This document shows, in pieces, positions 1 through 8,061 of a stretch of DNA of 33,450 nucleotides (its first letter is position 1; the number at the start of each line of letters is the position of its first letter). The notes under the pieces are model-generated. The model searched no databases, was not told the origin of the DNA, and saw nothing but the letters and a program-made list of their open reading frames with translations. Location: contig MPML01000059.1 of the NCBI GenBank assembly GCA_002238445.1, forward strand, positions 1 to 33,450. Direction: 5' to 3'. This DNA is from Caldilineaceae bacterium bin5 (GTDB lineage Bacteria > Chloroflexota > Anaerolineae > Caldilineales > Caldilineaceae). A program made the translations under genes and the position numbers.

Positions 1-319
1 CAACCCCCGCACACGCGAAATCACAGTCCATCACAAAAATCCCCCAAATCACAGTTCAGACAAAATCCCCAATCCCCCCCACCAACCCCCCCACACGCGC
101 AAACCACAATCCCTCACACAAAACCCCCACACCACCAACCCCACCAACCCCCGCACACGCGCAAATCACAGTCCATCACAAAAATCCCCCAAATCACAGT
201 CCAGCCAAGCTCCCCAATCCCCCCAACCCCCATACACGCGCAAATCACAGTCCATCACGAAAATCTCCCAAATCACAGTTCAGACAATCCCCCCAAATCA
301 CAGTTCAGACAAAATCCCA
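1..319. repeat. G-poor irregular tandem repeat array
   Basis: The segment consists of degenerate units that each begin with ACACGCGCAAATCACAGTCC-like sequence, at about 11, 93, 155 and 234, giving periods of 82, 62 and 79 bases. Within units the shorter motif AAATCACAGTYCA recurs, separated by runs of C. The plus strand is almost devoid of G, a strong strand asymmetry. Unit length and content vary, so it is not a CRISPR array. The array starts at or before the window edge, so its full length is unknown. No open frame with a ribosome binding site lies in it. Function unknown. Confidence 0.85.
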
Positions 320-648
320 TGAATTCCACTAGCTGCGAATCTGAAGGAGAGGGAGGACCATTGCAAGTCTGTAAACTGCCTGCAATCTGTCTACCCACAG
401 CCAAAAATCTGCGGCGAGGAATCTCTCGCGAAGACAAGCGCAAAGGTCAAAAAAAGGAAACCATCCGTCGCAGTCCGTCGCAGTACGTCATAACCCACCC
501 ACTCTCAAGGCGGCCAGCCGCATCGAAATGTTACAAGACCTCTTAGTGCTGTATTGACCGCCAGGGGCACTCCTTGTGCGTCCCCTTCATGGGCTAAACT
601 GGCTTCCCAATTTAGATGCTTCTGCCCTGGCATAATGAGAGGTCCCCA
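320..648. other. Intergenic region, no gene recognised
   Basis: Between the tandem array and the promoter of the downstream transporter operon no supported gene is visible. A frame starting at 319 has no ribosome binding site and an arbitrary-looking Lys/Arg-rich translation. A weak hairpin with arms GGGGCAC and GTGC-CCC lies at about 564-585 and could be the remnant of a terminator, but it lacks a following T run. Confidence 0.5.
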
Positions 649-677
649 TTGACACATACCATACCCTGTTGCATAAT
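649..677 (+). promoter_or_regulatory. Sigma-70-type promoter of the liv operon
   Basis: A perfect -35 box TTGACA (649-654) is followed by a 17-base spacer and the -10 box CATAAT (672-677). Transcription would start near 684, giving a 5' leader of about 115 bases before the binding-protein gene at 801. The gene has a good ribosome binding site, AAGGAG at 786-791. The promoter reads into the whole transporter operon. Confidence 0.65.
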
Positions 678-800
678 ATCGTGGACGAATGTTTTCCCTT
701 TGCTTCCTGTACATTCTGTTTCCTATGTTACTGAAGCACGCACAGTCGGGATTCTGCATATTGTCGCAGTAGTGCAACCTAACTCAAGGAGAATACCCAA

Positions 801-2156
801 ATGAACCGGAAACGTACTCTGTTCTGGAGCATACTTGCCCTGACAATTCTGGCACTTGTGCTCACTGCTTGCGCGCCGCAAGCCGAAACGGTCGGCGAGG
901 CCGAACCGGCAGCCGAAGAAGCCGCCGCAGCACCGACCGAAGCCCCCGCCGAAGAATCATCTGACGACATGTCGATGGAGCCGATCAAGATTGGCGCGCT
1001 CGCGCCTCTGTCTGCCCCTGGCGCCGTCGTCGGCGGCGAGGCCATGCGTGACGCTATGCTGATCGCGGCCGACGTACTCAATGCCCGCGGCGGCATAATG
1101 GGCCGACCGGTCGAAGTGATCATCGTCGACACAGAAGGCCTGCCGGAACGCGGCACCGCCGTCGTTGAACGTCTCATCAACCAGGACGGCGTTGTCGGCA
1201 TCGGCGGCGGCTACCACAGCTCCGTAGGCGTGGCGGCCAAAGAAGTTGCCCGCGACAACGGCATTCCCATCGTATTCGCCGAAACCTGGAACGACACCAT
1301 CACCAGCGTCCAGTACGATGAAATCTTCCGCATCGCCCCCCTGAGTTCCGAAGTTTCGGCCGTCGATGTCAATTTCATTCAGTGGCTGCGCGATGAGAAC
1401 GGCATGAAGCTCGACAAAGTCGTCATCCTCACCGAGAACACCGACTACGGTATTCCAGCCGCCGAGAACACGACCGCACTTCTGGACGGAGCCGGTATTG
1501 CCGCAGTCACCTTCAGTGTCGACATCGGCACCCAGGACTTCGCCGGCATTGTCGAGCGCGTGAAGGCTGAGAGCCCCGACATGATCGTGATTTTGGCTAC
1601 CGGTGAAGCCTCTTACAACTTCACGCAGCAAGCCGCCGACGCCGGCATCGGCCCTCAGGACGTGCCGACGATGTGCAACCAGGTCTCTCTTGTCAGCGAC
1701 GCCTTCTGGGTCAATGTCCCCGACGGCAATAACTGCTTTGTGCGCCGCATCGGTCTTCCTCAGAAGCTCTACAACGACGTTGCCCAGGAGCTCGTTGCCG
1801 AGTACTCGGACCGCACCGGTAAGGATGACATTGAGTCCTACGCGATGGCCTCCTACGACTCGATTATGCTCATCGCCCAGGCAATCGAAGATTCTGGTTC
1901 GACAGACCCAGGCGACATCATCGACGCCTTGGAAAACATCAACCACATGGGCGCCCTGGGTCCCATCACTTTCCCGATCAACCGCAGCAATACTCCTGAG
2001 CAGGCGGGTGTGGATCCCAAGTGGTGGCACCAGTTCCCCGATCCTGCTATCACCATCGTCCAGTATCAGGAAGCGGGGCAGGATGCCGTAGACACCGCGG
2101 TCGTCTACCCGGATGTCTATCAGACCGACCCGCCAGTCATCGTCGGTCAGGAGTAA
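801..2156 (+). CDS. livJ: Branched-chain amino acid ABC transporter binding lipoprotein
   Basis: This is the solute receptor of a Liv/HAAT-type importer, captured outside the membrane and delivering substrate to the permeases encoded next. The 451-residue product has a lipoprotein signal: basic MNRKR, a hydrophobic stretch, then lipobox LTAC with Cys24 as lipid anchor. A Glu/Ala/Pro-rich linker (about 25-58) precedes the periplasmic-binding-protein type I fold, which begins IKIGALAPLSAPGA and contains the typical NARGGIMGRPVEVI segment. Start ATG 801 is supported by AAGGAG ten bases upstream. It is the first gene of the operon with livH, livM, livG and livF. The substrate could be Leu/Ile/Val, another amino acid, an amide or urea, since this receptor family is broad; specificity cannot be read from sequence alone. 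Confidence 0.92.
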   Translation: MNRKRTLFWSILALTILALVLTACAPQAETVGEAEPAAEEAAAAPTEAPAEESSDDMSMEPIKIGALAPLSAPGAVVGGEAMRDAMLIAADVLNARGGIMGRPVEVIIVDTEGLPERGTAVVERLINQDGVVGIGGGYHSSVGVAAKEVARDNGIPIVFAETWNDTITSVQYDEIFRIAPLSSEVSAVDVNFIQWLRDENGMKLDKVVILTENTDYGIPAAENTTALLDGAGIAAVTFSVDIGTQDFAGIVERVKAESPDMIVILATGEASYNFTQQAADAGIGPQDVPTMCNQVSLVSDAFWVNVPDGNNCFVRRIGLPQKLYNDVAQELVAEYSDRTGKDDIESYAMASYDSIMLIAQAIEDSGSTDPGDIIDALENINHMGALGPITFPINRSNTPEQAGVDPKWWHQFPDPAITIVQYQEAGQDAVDTAVVYPDVYQTDPPVIVGQE

Positions 2157-2185
2157 CACACTGACCTATTGCATATGAAAACGGA

Positions 2186-2228
2186 TGGAAGGCCTTGCGA
2201 CCCAACCCCCTGGTTTGCGGGCCTTCCA
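2186..2228 (+). terminator. Intercistronic hairpin after binding-protein gene
   Basis: A perfect 9-bp inverted repeat (TGGAAGGCC at 2186-2194, GGCCTTCCA at 2220-2228) with a small inner stem AACC/GGTT lies 30 bases after the binding-protein stop. Only a weak T-rich stretch follows. In transporter operons such structures commonly stabilise or partly terminate the message so that binding protein exceeds permease; that role here is inferred. Confidence 0.45.
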
Positions 2229-2322
2229 CCATTTCATTCCCATACTGTCGCACCAGACAGTACCTCCTGAGTCAGCTTACCTACCTGAGCTACCTCCTTC
2301 CCACCAGGCCTGGATCTGAACC

Positions 2323-3564
2323 ATGGAAAACGCAGCAATCTTCGGTTGGGCGCTTCTGTGGATACTTTTTTGGGGCGCCCTCGGCGGCGTCGTAACGCCC
2401 CGCATATACGCGCGCAAAGACCTGGAGATTTCCCAGGCCTCCTTTGGCGGCGCAGTTATCGGCGCAGCCCTCGGGCCATTCAGCCTCGTCCCCCTTTGGA
2501 TCGCCTCTCCGAAAATCACAGGTCGTCTGATCGGCATCGCCATCGCGATTGTCATCGGCATCTTTGTAGCCTCCTTTGCCCTCGCAGATCCCGATAACCT
2601 CTGCGTCGCTAATGGCGGGTTCGTTATCTCCCAACTTACCAACGGCATCGTCATCGGCATCATCTACGGGCTAATGGCGCTGGGTCTGACACTGATTTTC
2701 TCAATCCTCGGCGTCGTCAGCTTCGCCCATGGCGAGTTCTACATGATTGGCGGCATGGTCACCTACTTCATGTCTGCCGTATGGTTGCCAGGAGTCTCAC
2801 CCTTGGTCGCCATCCTGGCAAGTTGCATCGTGACCTTCGTCATCGGCTACATTTTTGAAAGAATCTTCCTGCGCCCTATGGGCAGCGGCGAGATCGAGCG
2901 GCCCACCGAGTATGCCATTCTGGTGACTTTCGGCCTGGCCTTTTTCCTGCAGTACTTTACGCAGGCCCTGACATCGGCTGTGCCGGTGAAAGCGCAGCGG
3001 TTCTTCCCCTTTCCGCGTGTCGAACTTCCCGCCGAATCCGGCACTCTGCTCAAGATGACCCCGGGCAATGTCACCATCTTTGACGCGATTTCGGTGCCCA
3101 ATCCTCGTTTTACCGCCGCCGTTCTGGCCCTGATCATGCTGGCGGCGCTGCTCTGGTTCCTTTACCGCACGTGGGTAGGCAAGGCGCTGCGAGCCGTCAG
3201 CCAGGACAGGCAGGCCGCAGCCGTCACCGGCATTAATCCCAATTCGATGAACACACTGGCGTTCAGCATGGGCGCGATGCTGGCCGGGCTCTCTGGAGCT
3301 TCACTCGTGCAGGTCTTCTCCTGGCTGCCACAGGTGGGCATTCCCGCCGCCGCCCGCTCCTTTGTCATTATCGTGCTCGGCGGCATGGGCAGCCTGCCGG
3401 GCGCATTTCTAGGCGGGCTTATCGTCGGCCTTGTGGAAGCCGCCGGAACCGGCTGCATTCCCGATGCCACCAGGGCAGCCGCCTACATACCCGCCTACAG
3501 CATGGTAATCCTGACGTTGGTTCTCCTATTGAAACCGACCGGCCTCTTCGGGCGAGAACTATGA
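2323..3564 (+). CDS. livH: Branched-chain amino acid ABC permease, LivH type
   Basis: This is one of the two membrane subunits forming the import channel. The LivH-family core starts near residue 100 (FVISQLTNGIVIGIIYGLMA) and continues through the conserved SFAHGEFYMIGG segment and the C-terminal VIIVLGGMGSLPGAFLGG loop that contacts the ATPases. At 413 residues it is about 100 longer than usual family members (around 290-310). The surplus is an N-terminal block of roughly 98 residues with about three extra hydrophobic segments (8-25, 42-60, 68-87). The gene overlaps livM by four bases (ATGA), implying translational coupling. The start at 2323 gives this extension; a shorter start is possible but no clearly better one is seen. 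Confidence 0.92.
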   Translation: MENAAIFGWALLWILFWGALGGVVTPRIYARKDLEISQASFGGAVIGAALGPFSLVPLWIASPKITGRLIGIAIAIVIGIFVASFALADPDNLCVANGGFVISQLTNGIVIGIIYGLMALGLTLIFSILGVVSFAHGEFYMIGGMVTYFMSAVWLPGVSPLVAILASCIVTFVIGYIFERIFLRPMGSGEIERPTEYAILVTFGLAFFLQYFTQALTSAVPVKAQRFFPFPRVELPAESGTLLKMTPGNVTIFDAISVPNPRFTAAVLALIMLAALLWFLYRTWVGKALRAVSQDRQAAAVTGINPNSMNTLAFSMGAMLAGLSGASLVQVFSWLPQVGIPAAARSFVIIVLGGMGSLPGAFLGGLIVGLVEAAGTGCIPDATRAAAYIPAYSMVILTLVLLLKPTGLFGREL

Positions 3565-4838
3565 ACCCGACCGCCATTTACCGCGTTGCCGGTTCCATTG
3601 CCATAGTCCTTCTGCTGGCGATACCCTTTGCTTCGTCAGAACTGGGCGGCGTGGGGCCCCTCGTCCTTAGCAGCTACTTCATGCACCTCGCCATCACGGC
3701 ATTCTTCTACGCCATTTTGGCCTCCAGTTGGTCTCTTTTGGCAGGGTACGCAGGACAGTTTTCCTTCGGCCACATGGCGTTCATGGCCATCGGGGGCTAC
3801 ACGTCCGGACTGATCGGGAAATTCTTCCGCTTTACAACCGCACCTTCCGAACTCTGCACTGACATCCCACTGCTCGGCAACTGGTGGCTGGTGATACTGA
3901 ATATCCGCCGCGTCGGCACCATCGATGAGTCCTGTCTTGACATGGCCAGGGCCGAGACGCTTCCTGCCGGTACGCTCATCGTCTTTCCGCCCGTATGGGC
4001 AAGTATCGCGATGGGGCTTGTCATGGGCGCGACCTTCGGCCTCCTGGTCGGCTGGCTGGTGTTGCGCCTGCGCAGTACCTATCTGGCCCTGTTCACAATC
4101 GGATTCTCGGAAATCTTGAGGGCCTCGATCAGCGCCGAAATTCCCATAACCGAGGGCCAGAGCGGCCTCGAGCTGGTCCCACTCTTTCCCGGCGGCCTGC
4201 TGGGCTTCACTTCGACAAGCAAGATACCCCCCTACTACGCCATGCTGCTCTTGTTCCTGTTAGCAATGGCCTTGATGACGTGGTTGGCAGGTTCCCGCTT
4301 CGGTCTGTTCATCCGTGCAATCAGGGAGGATGAGGAGGCTGCAGCTGCCCTGGGGGTCAACATCGTCCGCTACAAGGTTTTGGTCTTTGTAATCACCAGC
4401 ACTCTGGCCGCGGCAGCCGGTGCCTTGCAGGGCCATTACATCGGCATCATAACGCCGAACACGCTGATTATCCTGCAGATGTCACTGGTTATCGCGATGG
4501 CTGTCATCGGAGGCCTCGAGAATATCTACGCGGCTTCAGTGGGGGCAATCGTTATCACTTTTGCGCTGGAGCTGCTGCGCACGAGCATAAACATCGGTCC
4601 GCTTCACGTCGACATGACCCTTTGGCGGCTGGTATTCTTTGGCCTGCTACTCATGCTTACGCTCCGCTTCCAGCGCAACGGCCTATTGTTCCCGATCTTG
4701 GAACGCATCAGCCGAGGTGGAGTGGCAGAAGAGACGGTTTCGATTCGCGAAGAATCGGAGGAGGATTGGGAGGAAGAGGTCGAAGTCGACCAACTAGAGG
4801 ACTCTCCTTCCGACAGCGGGGAGGAGAGCGCCGGATAA
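3561..4838 (+). CDS. livM: Branched-chain amino acid ABC permease, LivM type
   Basis: This is the second membrane subunit of the Liv-type importer. The 425-residue product has the LivM signature WSLLAGYAGQFSFGHMAF (57-74), multiple membrane helices and the conserved GLFIRAIREDEEAAAALGVN ATPase-contact loop. Two oddities are visible. An extended loop at about 90-142 contains Cys99 and Cys125, which could form an extracytoplasmic disulfide. The last roughly 45 residues form a strongly acidic tail rich in Glu, Asp and Ser, probably cytoplasmic and disordered. It overlaps livH by ATGA and is followed after 22 bases by livG. Confidence 0.93.
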   Translation: MNPTAIYRVAGSIAIVLLLAIPFASSELGGVGPLVLSSYFMHLAITAFFYAILASSWSLLAGYAGQFSFGHMAFMAIGGYTSGLIGKFFRFTTAPSELCTDIPLLGNWWLVILNIRRVGTIDESCLDMARAETLPAGTLIVFPPVWASIAMGLVMGATFGLLVGWLVLRLRSTYLALFTIGFSEILRASISAEIPITEGQSGLELVPLFPGGLLGFTSTSKIPPYYAMLLLFLLAMALMTWLAGSRFGLFIRAIREDEEAAAALGVNIVRYKVLVFVITSTLAAAAGALQGHYIGIITPNTLIILQMSLVIAMAVIGGLENIYAASVGAIVITFALELLRTSINIGPLHVDMTLWRLVFFGLLLMLTLRFQRNGLLFPILERISRGGVAEETVSIREESEEDWEEEVEVDQLEDSPSDSGEESAG

Positions 4839-4860
4839 CGCTACCAGGCGGTTTGCAGCT

Positions 4861-5586
4861 ATGCTAAGACTGACCTCAAATAACATTTGCAAGAATTTTG
4901 GCGGCCTGGAAGTACTCAAGGATGTCTCTTTCACCGTGGAAGGGCCTGAACTGATCGGCCTCATCGGGCCGAACGGCGCCGGCAAGACGACACTTACCAA
5001 CATTTTGGACGGTGCGCTTAAGCCCTCCAGCGGCACCGTCTATATGAATGGGGAAAGAATCGACACGCGACCGCCCTATGGCGTCGCCCGAGCCGGCCTG
5101 GGCCGAACCTTTCAAGTCACCCGCGCCTTTCGTCGTATGACAGTGCTGGAGAATCTGCTCATCCCCGCAATGGCTATGCGTGCAACCGCCCGCCAGCGTG
5201 ACTTTGAAGAGAAGGCGCAGGAGGTGCTGGAGTTCCTGACTATTTCTCACCTTCGCAACGAATACGCCCGCGCCCTATCCGGCGGCCAGCAAAAACTGTT
5301 GGAGCTGGGCCGACTGCTGATGCTCGATCCCCAGATGATCATTTTGGATGAACCATTCGCCGGCGTACACCCACGTTTGATGGATGTAATCTACCGTTAC
5401 ATCACCGAGATCAATGCGCAGGGCAAAGCATTCATAATTATCAGCCACGACATGGATACGATTTTTACGCTCAGCCGCAGGCTGCTCGTCCTCAACTATG
5501 GAGACCTGATCGCCGACGGCGACCCGGAGGTGGTCCGTGAAGATCCCGTGGTAAAGGCGGCCTATCTGGGTGAGGATGAAGAGTAA
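4861..5586 (+). CDS. livG: Branched-chain amino acid ABC ATP-binding protein LivG
   Basis: This is a cytoplasmic ATPase powering the importer. The 241 residues contain Walker A GPNGAGKTT (36-44), the ABC signature LSGGQ (139-143), Walker B MIILDE (159-164) and the switch histidine in IISHD (196). Segment VARAGLGRTFQVTRAFRRMT is typical of LivG. Its size is slightly below the usual 250-260. The stop codon TAA shares a base with the start of livF (TAATG), so the two ATPases are translationally coupled and likely form a heterodimer on LivH/LivM. Confidence 0.94.
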   Translation: MLRLTSNNICKNFGGLEVLKDVSFTVEGPELIGLIGPNGAGKTTLTNILDGALKPSSGTVYMNGERIDTRPPYGVARAGLGRTFQVTRAFRRMTVLENLLIPAMAMRATARQRDFEEKAQEVLEFLTISHLRNEYARALSGGQQKLLELGRLLMLDPQMIILDEPFAGVHPRLMDVIYRYITEINAQGKAFIIISHDMDTIFTLSRRLLVLNYGDLIADGDPEVVREDPVVKAAYLGEDEE

Positions 5587-6290
5587 TGCTGGCAATAACA
5601 GATTTGTACGTCGGATACTACCGTGACCTGAACATCTTGCAGGGCGTTTCCTTGCAAGCCGAGGGTGGCAAAATCACGACAATTCTCGGCGCCAATGGTG
5701 TCGGCAAGTCCACCATGCTCAAGGCGATCTATGGCTTTCTCCGTCCCAACCAGGGGCAGATCCGACTCAACGAGCAGGACATAATCGACGTACCCACGCA
5801 CGAGCGCATAAATATGGGGATCTCGTACATTCCCCAGCAGCCAGGTGTCTTCCGCTTCATGTCGGTTGAGGAAAACCTGGAACTCGGCGCGTGGACATTC
5901 AAGAATGACAAGAATCGCATTAAACGCAAGCTGGCGGAAAACTACGAACGCTTCCCCGACCTCAAACCTCGGCGTAAATCCAACGCCGGTGAGCTCTCCG
6001 GTGGCATGCAGCGCATGGTTGAAATCGGCCGCACTCTCATGACCGATCCCAAACTGATTCTTGTGGATGAGCCAACAGCCGGTCTTGCCAAACTCCTGTC
6101 CGAAGAGGTGTACCAGATGCTGGTTGACCTGCGAGATCGCGACGGTCTTACGATCCTGCTTGTCGACCAGGAGATTCGGTCCGCCCTGAAGATCGCCGAC
6201 TATGTCTACGTTCTGGAGCTCGGCCGCAACAAGTTCAACGGGCCGGCCGAAGATTTCACCGACCTCGAAAAGGCCTTCTGGGTCGGATAG
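5586..6290 (+). CDS. livF: Branched-chain amino acid ABC ATP-binding protein LivF
   Basis: This is the second ATPase of the importer. The 234 residues include Walker A GANGVGKST (35-43), signature LSGGM (137-141) and Walker B LILVDE (157-162). As usual for LivF the switch position is Gln (LLVDQE) rather than His. The start overlaps the livG stop by one base. It is the last canonical transporter gene of the operon; an aminotransferase follows after 32 bases in the same direction. Confidence 0.94.
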   Translation: MLAITDLYVGYYRDLNILQGVSLQAEGGKITTILGANGVGKSTMLKAIYGFLRPNQGQIRLNEQDIIDVPTHERINMGISYIPQQPGVFRFMSVEENLELGAWTFKNDKNRIKRKLAENYERFPDLKPRRKSNAGELSGGMQRMVEIGRTLMTDPKLILVDEPTAGLAKLLSEEVYQMLVDLRDRDGLTILLVDQEIRSALKIADYVYVLELGRNKFNGPAEDFTDLEKAFWVG

Positions 6291-6322
6291 AGTTCGCAAC
6301 GAGAAAAGCGTGAAGGTCGCAT

Positions 6323-7615
6323 TTGAAATTCACTCTCTCGCCTTCAATAGGCAACGGGCTTTCTCCCTCGCCCACCCTCCTGATCAACGAACGCGTACGC
6401 CAGATGTGGGCCAACGGCGAAACCGTCTACCATTTGGGATTTGGCGAGTCCCGCTTTCCTGCCCATCCCAAAGTCGTCGGCGCACTGGTTGAGAACGCCT
6501 CCCGCCAGAGCTATCTGCCCAGCGCCGGCATTCCCGAACTCCGTCAAGCAGTCGCAGACTTTCACTCGCGCCAGTTGCAGGTCGATATCAGCGCCGATCA
6601 GGTCATCGTCGCTCCAGGCAGCAAGGCCCTCCTTTTCGCTTTCCAGATGGCAGTCGCCGGCGCCACAATCCTGCATACGCCTTCGTGGGTGAGCTATGAG
6701 CCGCAGTCACAACTGTTCAACCGCCCGGTCCTCCGCATCCCTGCCAGCCCCCAGGACGGGCACAGCCTGCAACCGGCAGGGCTGCAACGAGTCCTGCATA
6801 ACTCCCCTCACGATCAGCATCTGCTCATTCTGAACAGCCCCAGCAATCCCACCGGGCAAATGCTGGAACCGGAACTCCTTGAAGAGATTGCTGACATCTG
6901 CCGCCGTGGCAACGTGCTTGTACTTTCGGACGAGATCTACGGCCTCACCGCGTTCGGACGCGAGCATGTCTCAATCAGCCGATATTACCCTGAGGGAACG
7001 GTCGTACTCGGCGGCAAGAGCAAGCATCTCTCGCTTGGCGGCTGGCGGCTGGGCACCGCAATCGTGCCCCCCGGCGAAGGGGGCCAACAGCTGCTTCAGG
7101 CCGCGGCCAAAGTCGGCAGCGAGCTCTGGTCCACAGCCTCAGCCCCGATTCAATATGCCGCCATCACCGCCTATGCTGACGATTCAGAACTCAGTGCCTA
7201 TATTTCAAAATGCACGGAACTGCATGCCGCCCGCACACGCTACCTCTGGCGCGGCCTGTGCGAGCTGGACGTTCCTTGCGCAGAGCCAATGGGGGGTTTC
7301 TATCTGTTCCCCAATTTCGATCACTGGCGCAAGCCGCTGGCAGCCCGCCGCGTACACACCTCCGTCGATCTGGCACGCCACCTGTTGGATGAGTGGCAGA
7401 TTGCAACTCTCCCCGGTGCAGACTTCGGCACACCGGCCACAGAGCTGTCCTTGCGGCTGTCGACCAGCTATGTCGACCTGGAGACTGATCAAAAGGCGGC
7501 AAAGATGATCGAACTGGCCGACCAGGGAATCACCGCCGAGCAATTGGTGCGCGACTACCATCCGGGACTGCAAGAAGTTCTGGCCCGTCTTCGCAACTTT
7601 CTATCCTCCTTGTAG
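6323..7615 (+). CDS. PLP-dependent aminotransferase, class I/II fold
   Basis: This is a fold-type I pyridoxal-phosphate enzyme, probably transferring an amino group between an amino acid and a 2-oxo acid. Key residues in the 430-residue product are the NPTG motif (175-178), DEIY (203-206) with the PLP-binding Asp, Lys234 in GGKSKHLSLGGWRLG as the Schiff-base lysine, and Arg378 in SLRLS for the substrate carboxylate. The frame opens at TTG 6323, because TGA at 6311 blocks anything upstream; AAGG at 6314-6317 is a plausible ribosome binding site. Only 32 bases separate it from livF, so it is likely co-transcribed and may act on the imported amino acid. Substrate cannot be named; aspartate-like or aromatic activity are both possible. 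Confidence 0.85.
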   Translation: MKFTLSPSIGNGLSPSPTLLINERVRQMWANGETVYHLGFGESRFPAHPKVVGALVENASRQSYLPSAGIPELRQAVADFHSRQLQVDISADQVIVAPGSKALLFAFQMAVAGATILHTPSWVSYEPQSQLFNRPVLRIPASPQDGHSLQPAGLQRVLHNSPHDQHLLILNSPSNPTGQMLEPELLEEIADICRRGNVLVLSDEIYGLTAFGREHVSISRYYPEGTVVLGGKSKHLSLGGWRLGTAIVPPGEGGQQLLQAAAKVGSELWSTASAPIQYAAITAYADDSELSAYISKCTELHAARTRYLWRGLCELDVPCAEPMGGFYLFPNFDHWRKPLAARRVHTSVDLARHLLDEWQIATLPGADFGTPATELSLRLSTSYVDLETDQKAAKMIELADQGITAEQLVRDYHPGLQEVLARLRNFLSSL

Positions 7616-7817
7616 TGTCCCTTTTCAGAACGGGCAAGCCCTGCTCTGCTCCATTTCGTCCCCTGGCCCGGCATGTCACAGACCTGCAATCTCGGCATCT
7701 TGACATTTCCCAACTCAGGATAGCTACTCAGCCGCAACTTATTCCCAACCCTGAACGAGGCGAGCGAGAGCGACTTTCACTAACCACTAACCACTGATCA
7801 CTGATCACTGCAGTTCT
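7616..7817. repeat. Intergenic leader of dispersed repeat copy 1
   Basis: No gene is visible. The stretch around 7728-7770 (ending GAACGAGGCGAGCGAG) resembles 33159-33208 ahead of copy 4. Bases 7783-7816 (ACCACTAACC, then a repeated ACTGATC motif, ending CTGCAGTTC) match 33417-33450 at the window's right edge in 32 of 34 positions. It therefore looks like part of a larger mobile or amplified intergenic unit that includes the core starting at 7818. Confidence 0.6.
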
Positions 7818-8022
7818 GGGCGGTCGGGCCTTCGGCCCTCCCTTGTGCAGGGGCTGCGCCCCCGCAACGCCCCCCTACAAAACCATCCCTCACCGACCGT
7901 GTGTCTTCTTCGCAACGTGTCGGCTGGCGAGCATGGCGGCGGCTGCACACCAGTAGCGTCATCAAGAGCCTGAATGGTTCCAAGGATGACTGGCCGGTCA
8001 AGTACCGTGGCTTAGAAGTTAC
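7818..8022 (+). repeat. Dispersed repeat family, copy 1 (205 bp form)
   Basis: This copy is 205 bases long and aligns end to end with copy 2 (26295-26499). The first 65 bases are identical, and the remainder is clearly homologous but diverged. The head contains two GC-rich hairpins: GGGCC-TTC-GGCCC and GGGGC-TG-CGCCCC-like. The rest includes the shared block GGCTGGCGAGCATGGCG and ends GTTAC. It ends 39 bases before the next start codon. There is no ribosome binding site or convincing reading frame, so it is treated as non-coding. Confidence 0.85.
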
Positions 8023-8061
8023 ACTCAGGCAAAAATCGCGCTCGTCACATGAGAAAACGAA

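Noticed and set aside
1..319. Possible CRISPR array
   Set aside because: Unit spacing is irregular (62, 79, 82), the supposed spacers are themselves similar C-rich sequence, and no cas gene is in the window.
319..546. 75-codon plus-strand frame after the tandem array
   Set aside because: It has no Shine-Dalgarno, a low-information basic C terminus, and is separated from any operon; probably chance.
957..2159. Long minus-strand frame of about 400 codons opposite the binding-protein gene
   Set aside because: It mirrors the high-GC codon pattern of the plus-strand gene, has no family motifs and no ribosome binding site. The plus-strand product has a clear lipoprotein signal and family features.
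5562..6299. Minus-strand frame of 245 codons opposite livF
   Set aside because: The plus-strand frame has Walker A, signature and Walker B motifs; the opposite frame shows no recognisable domain.
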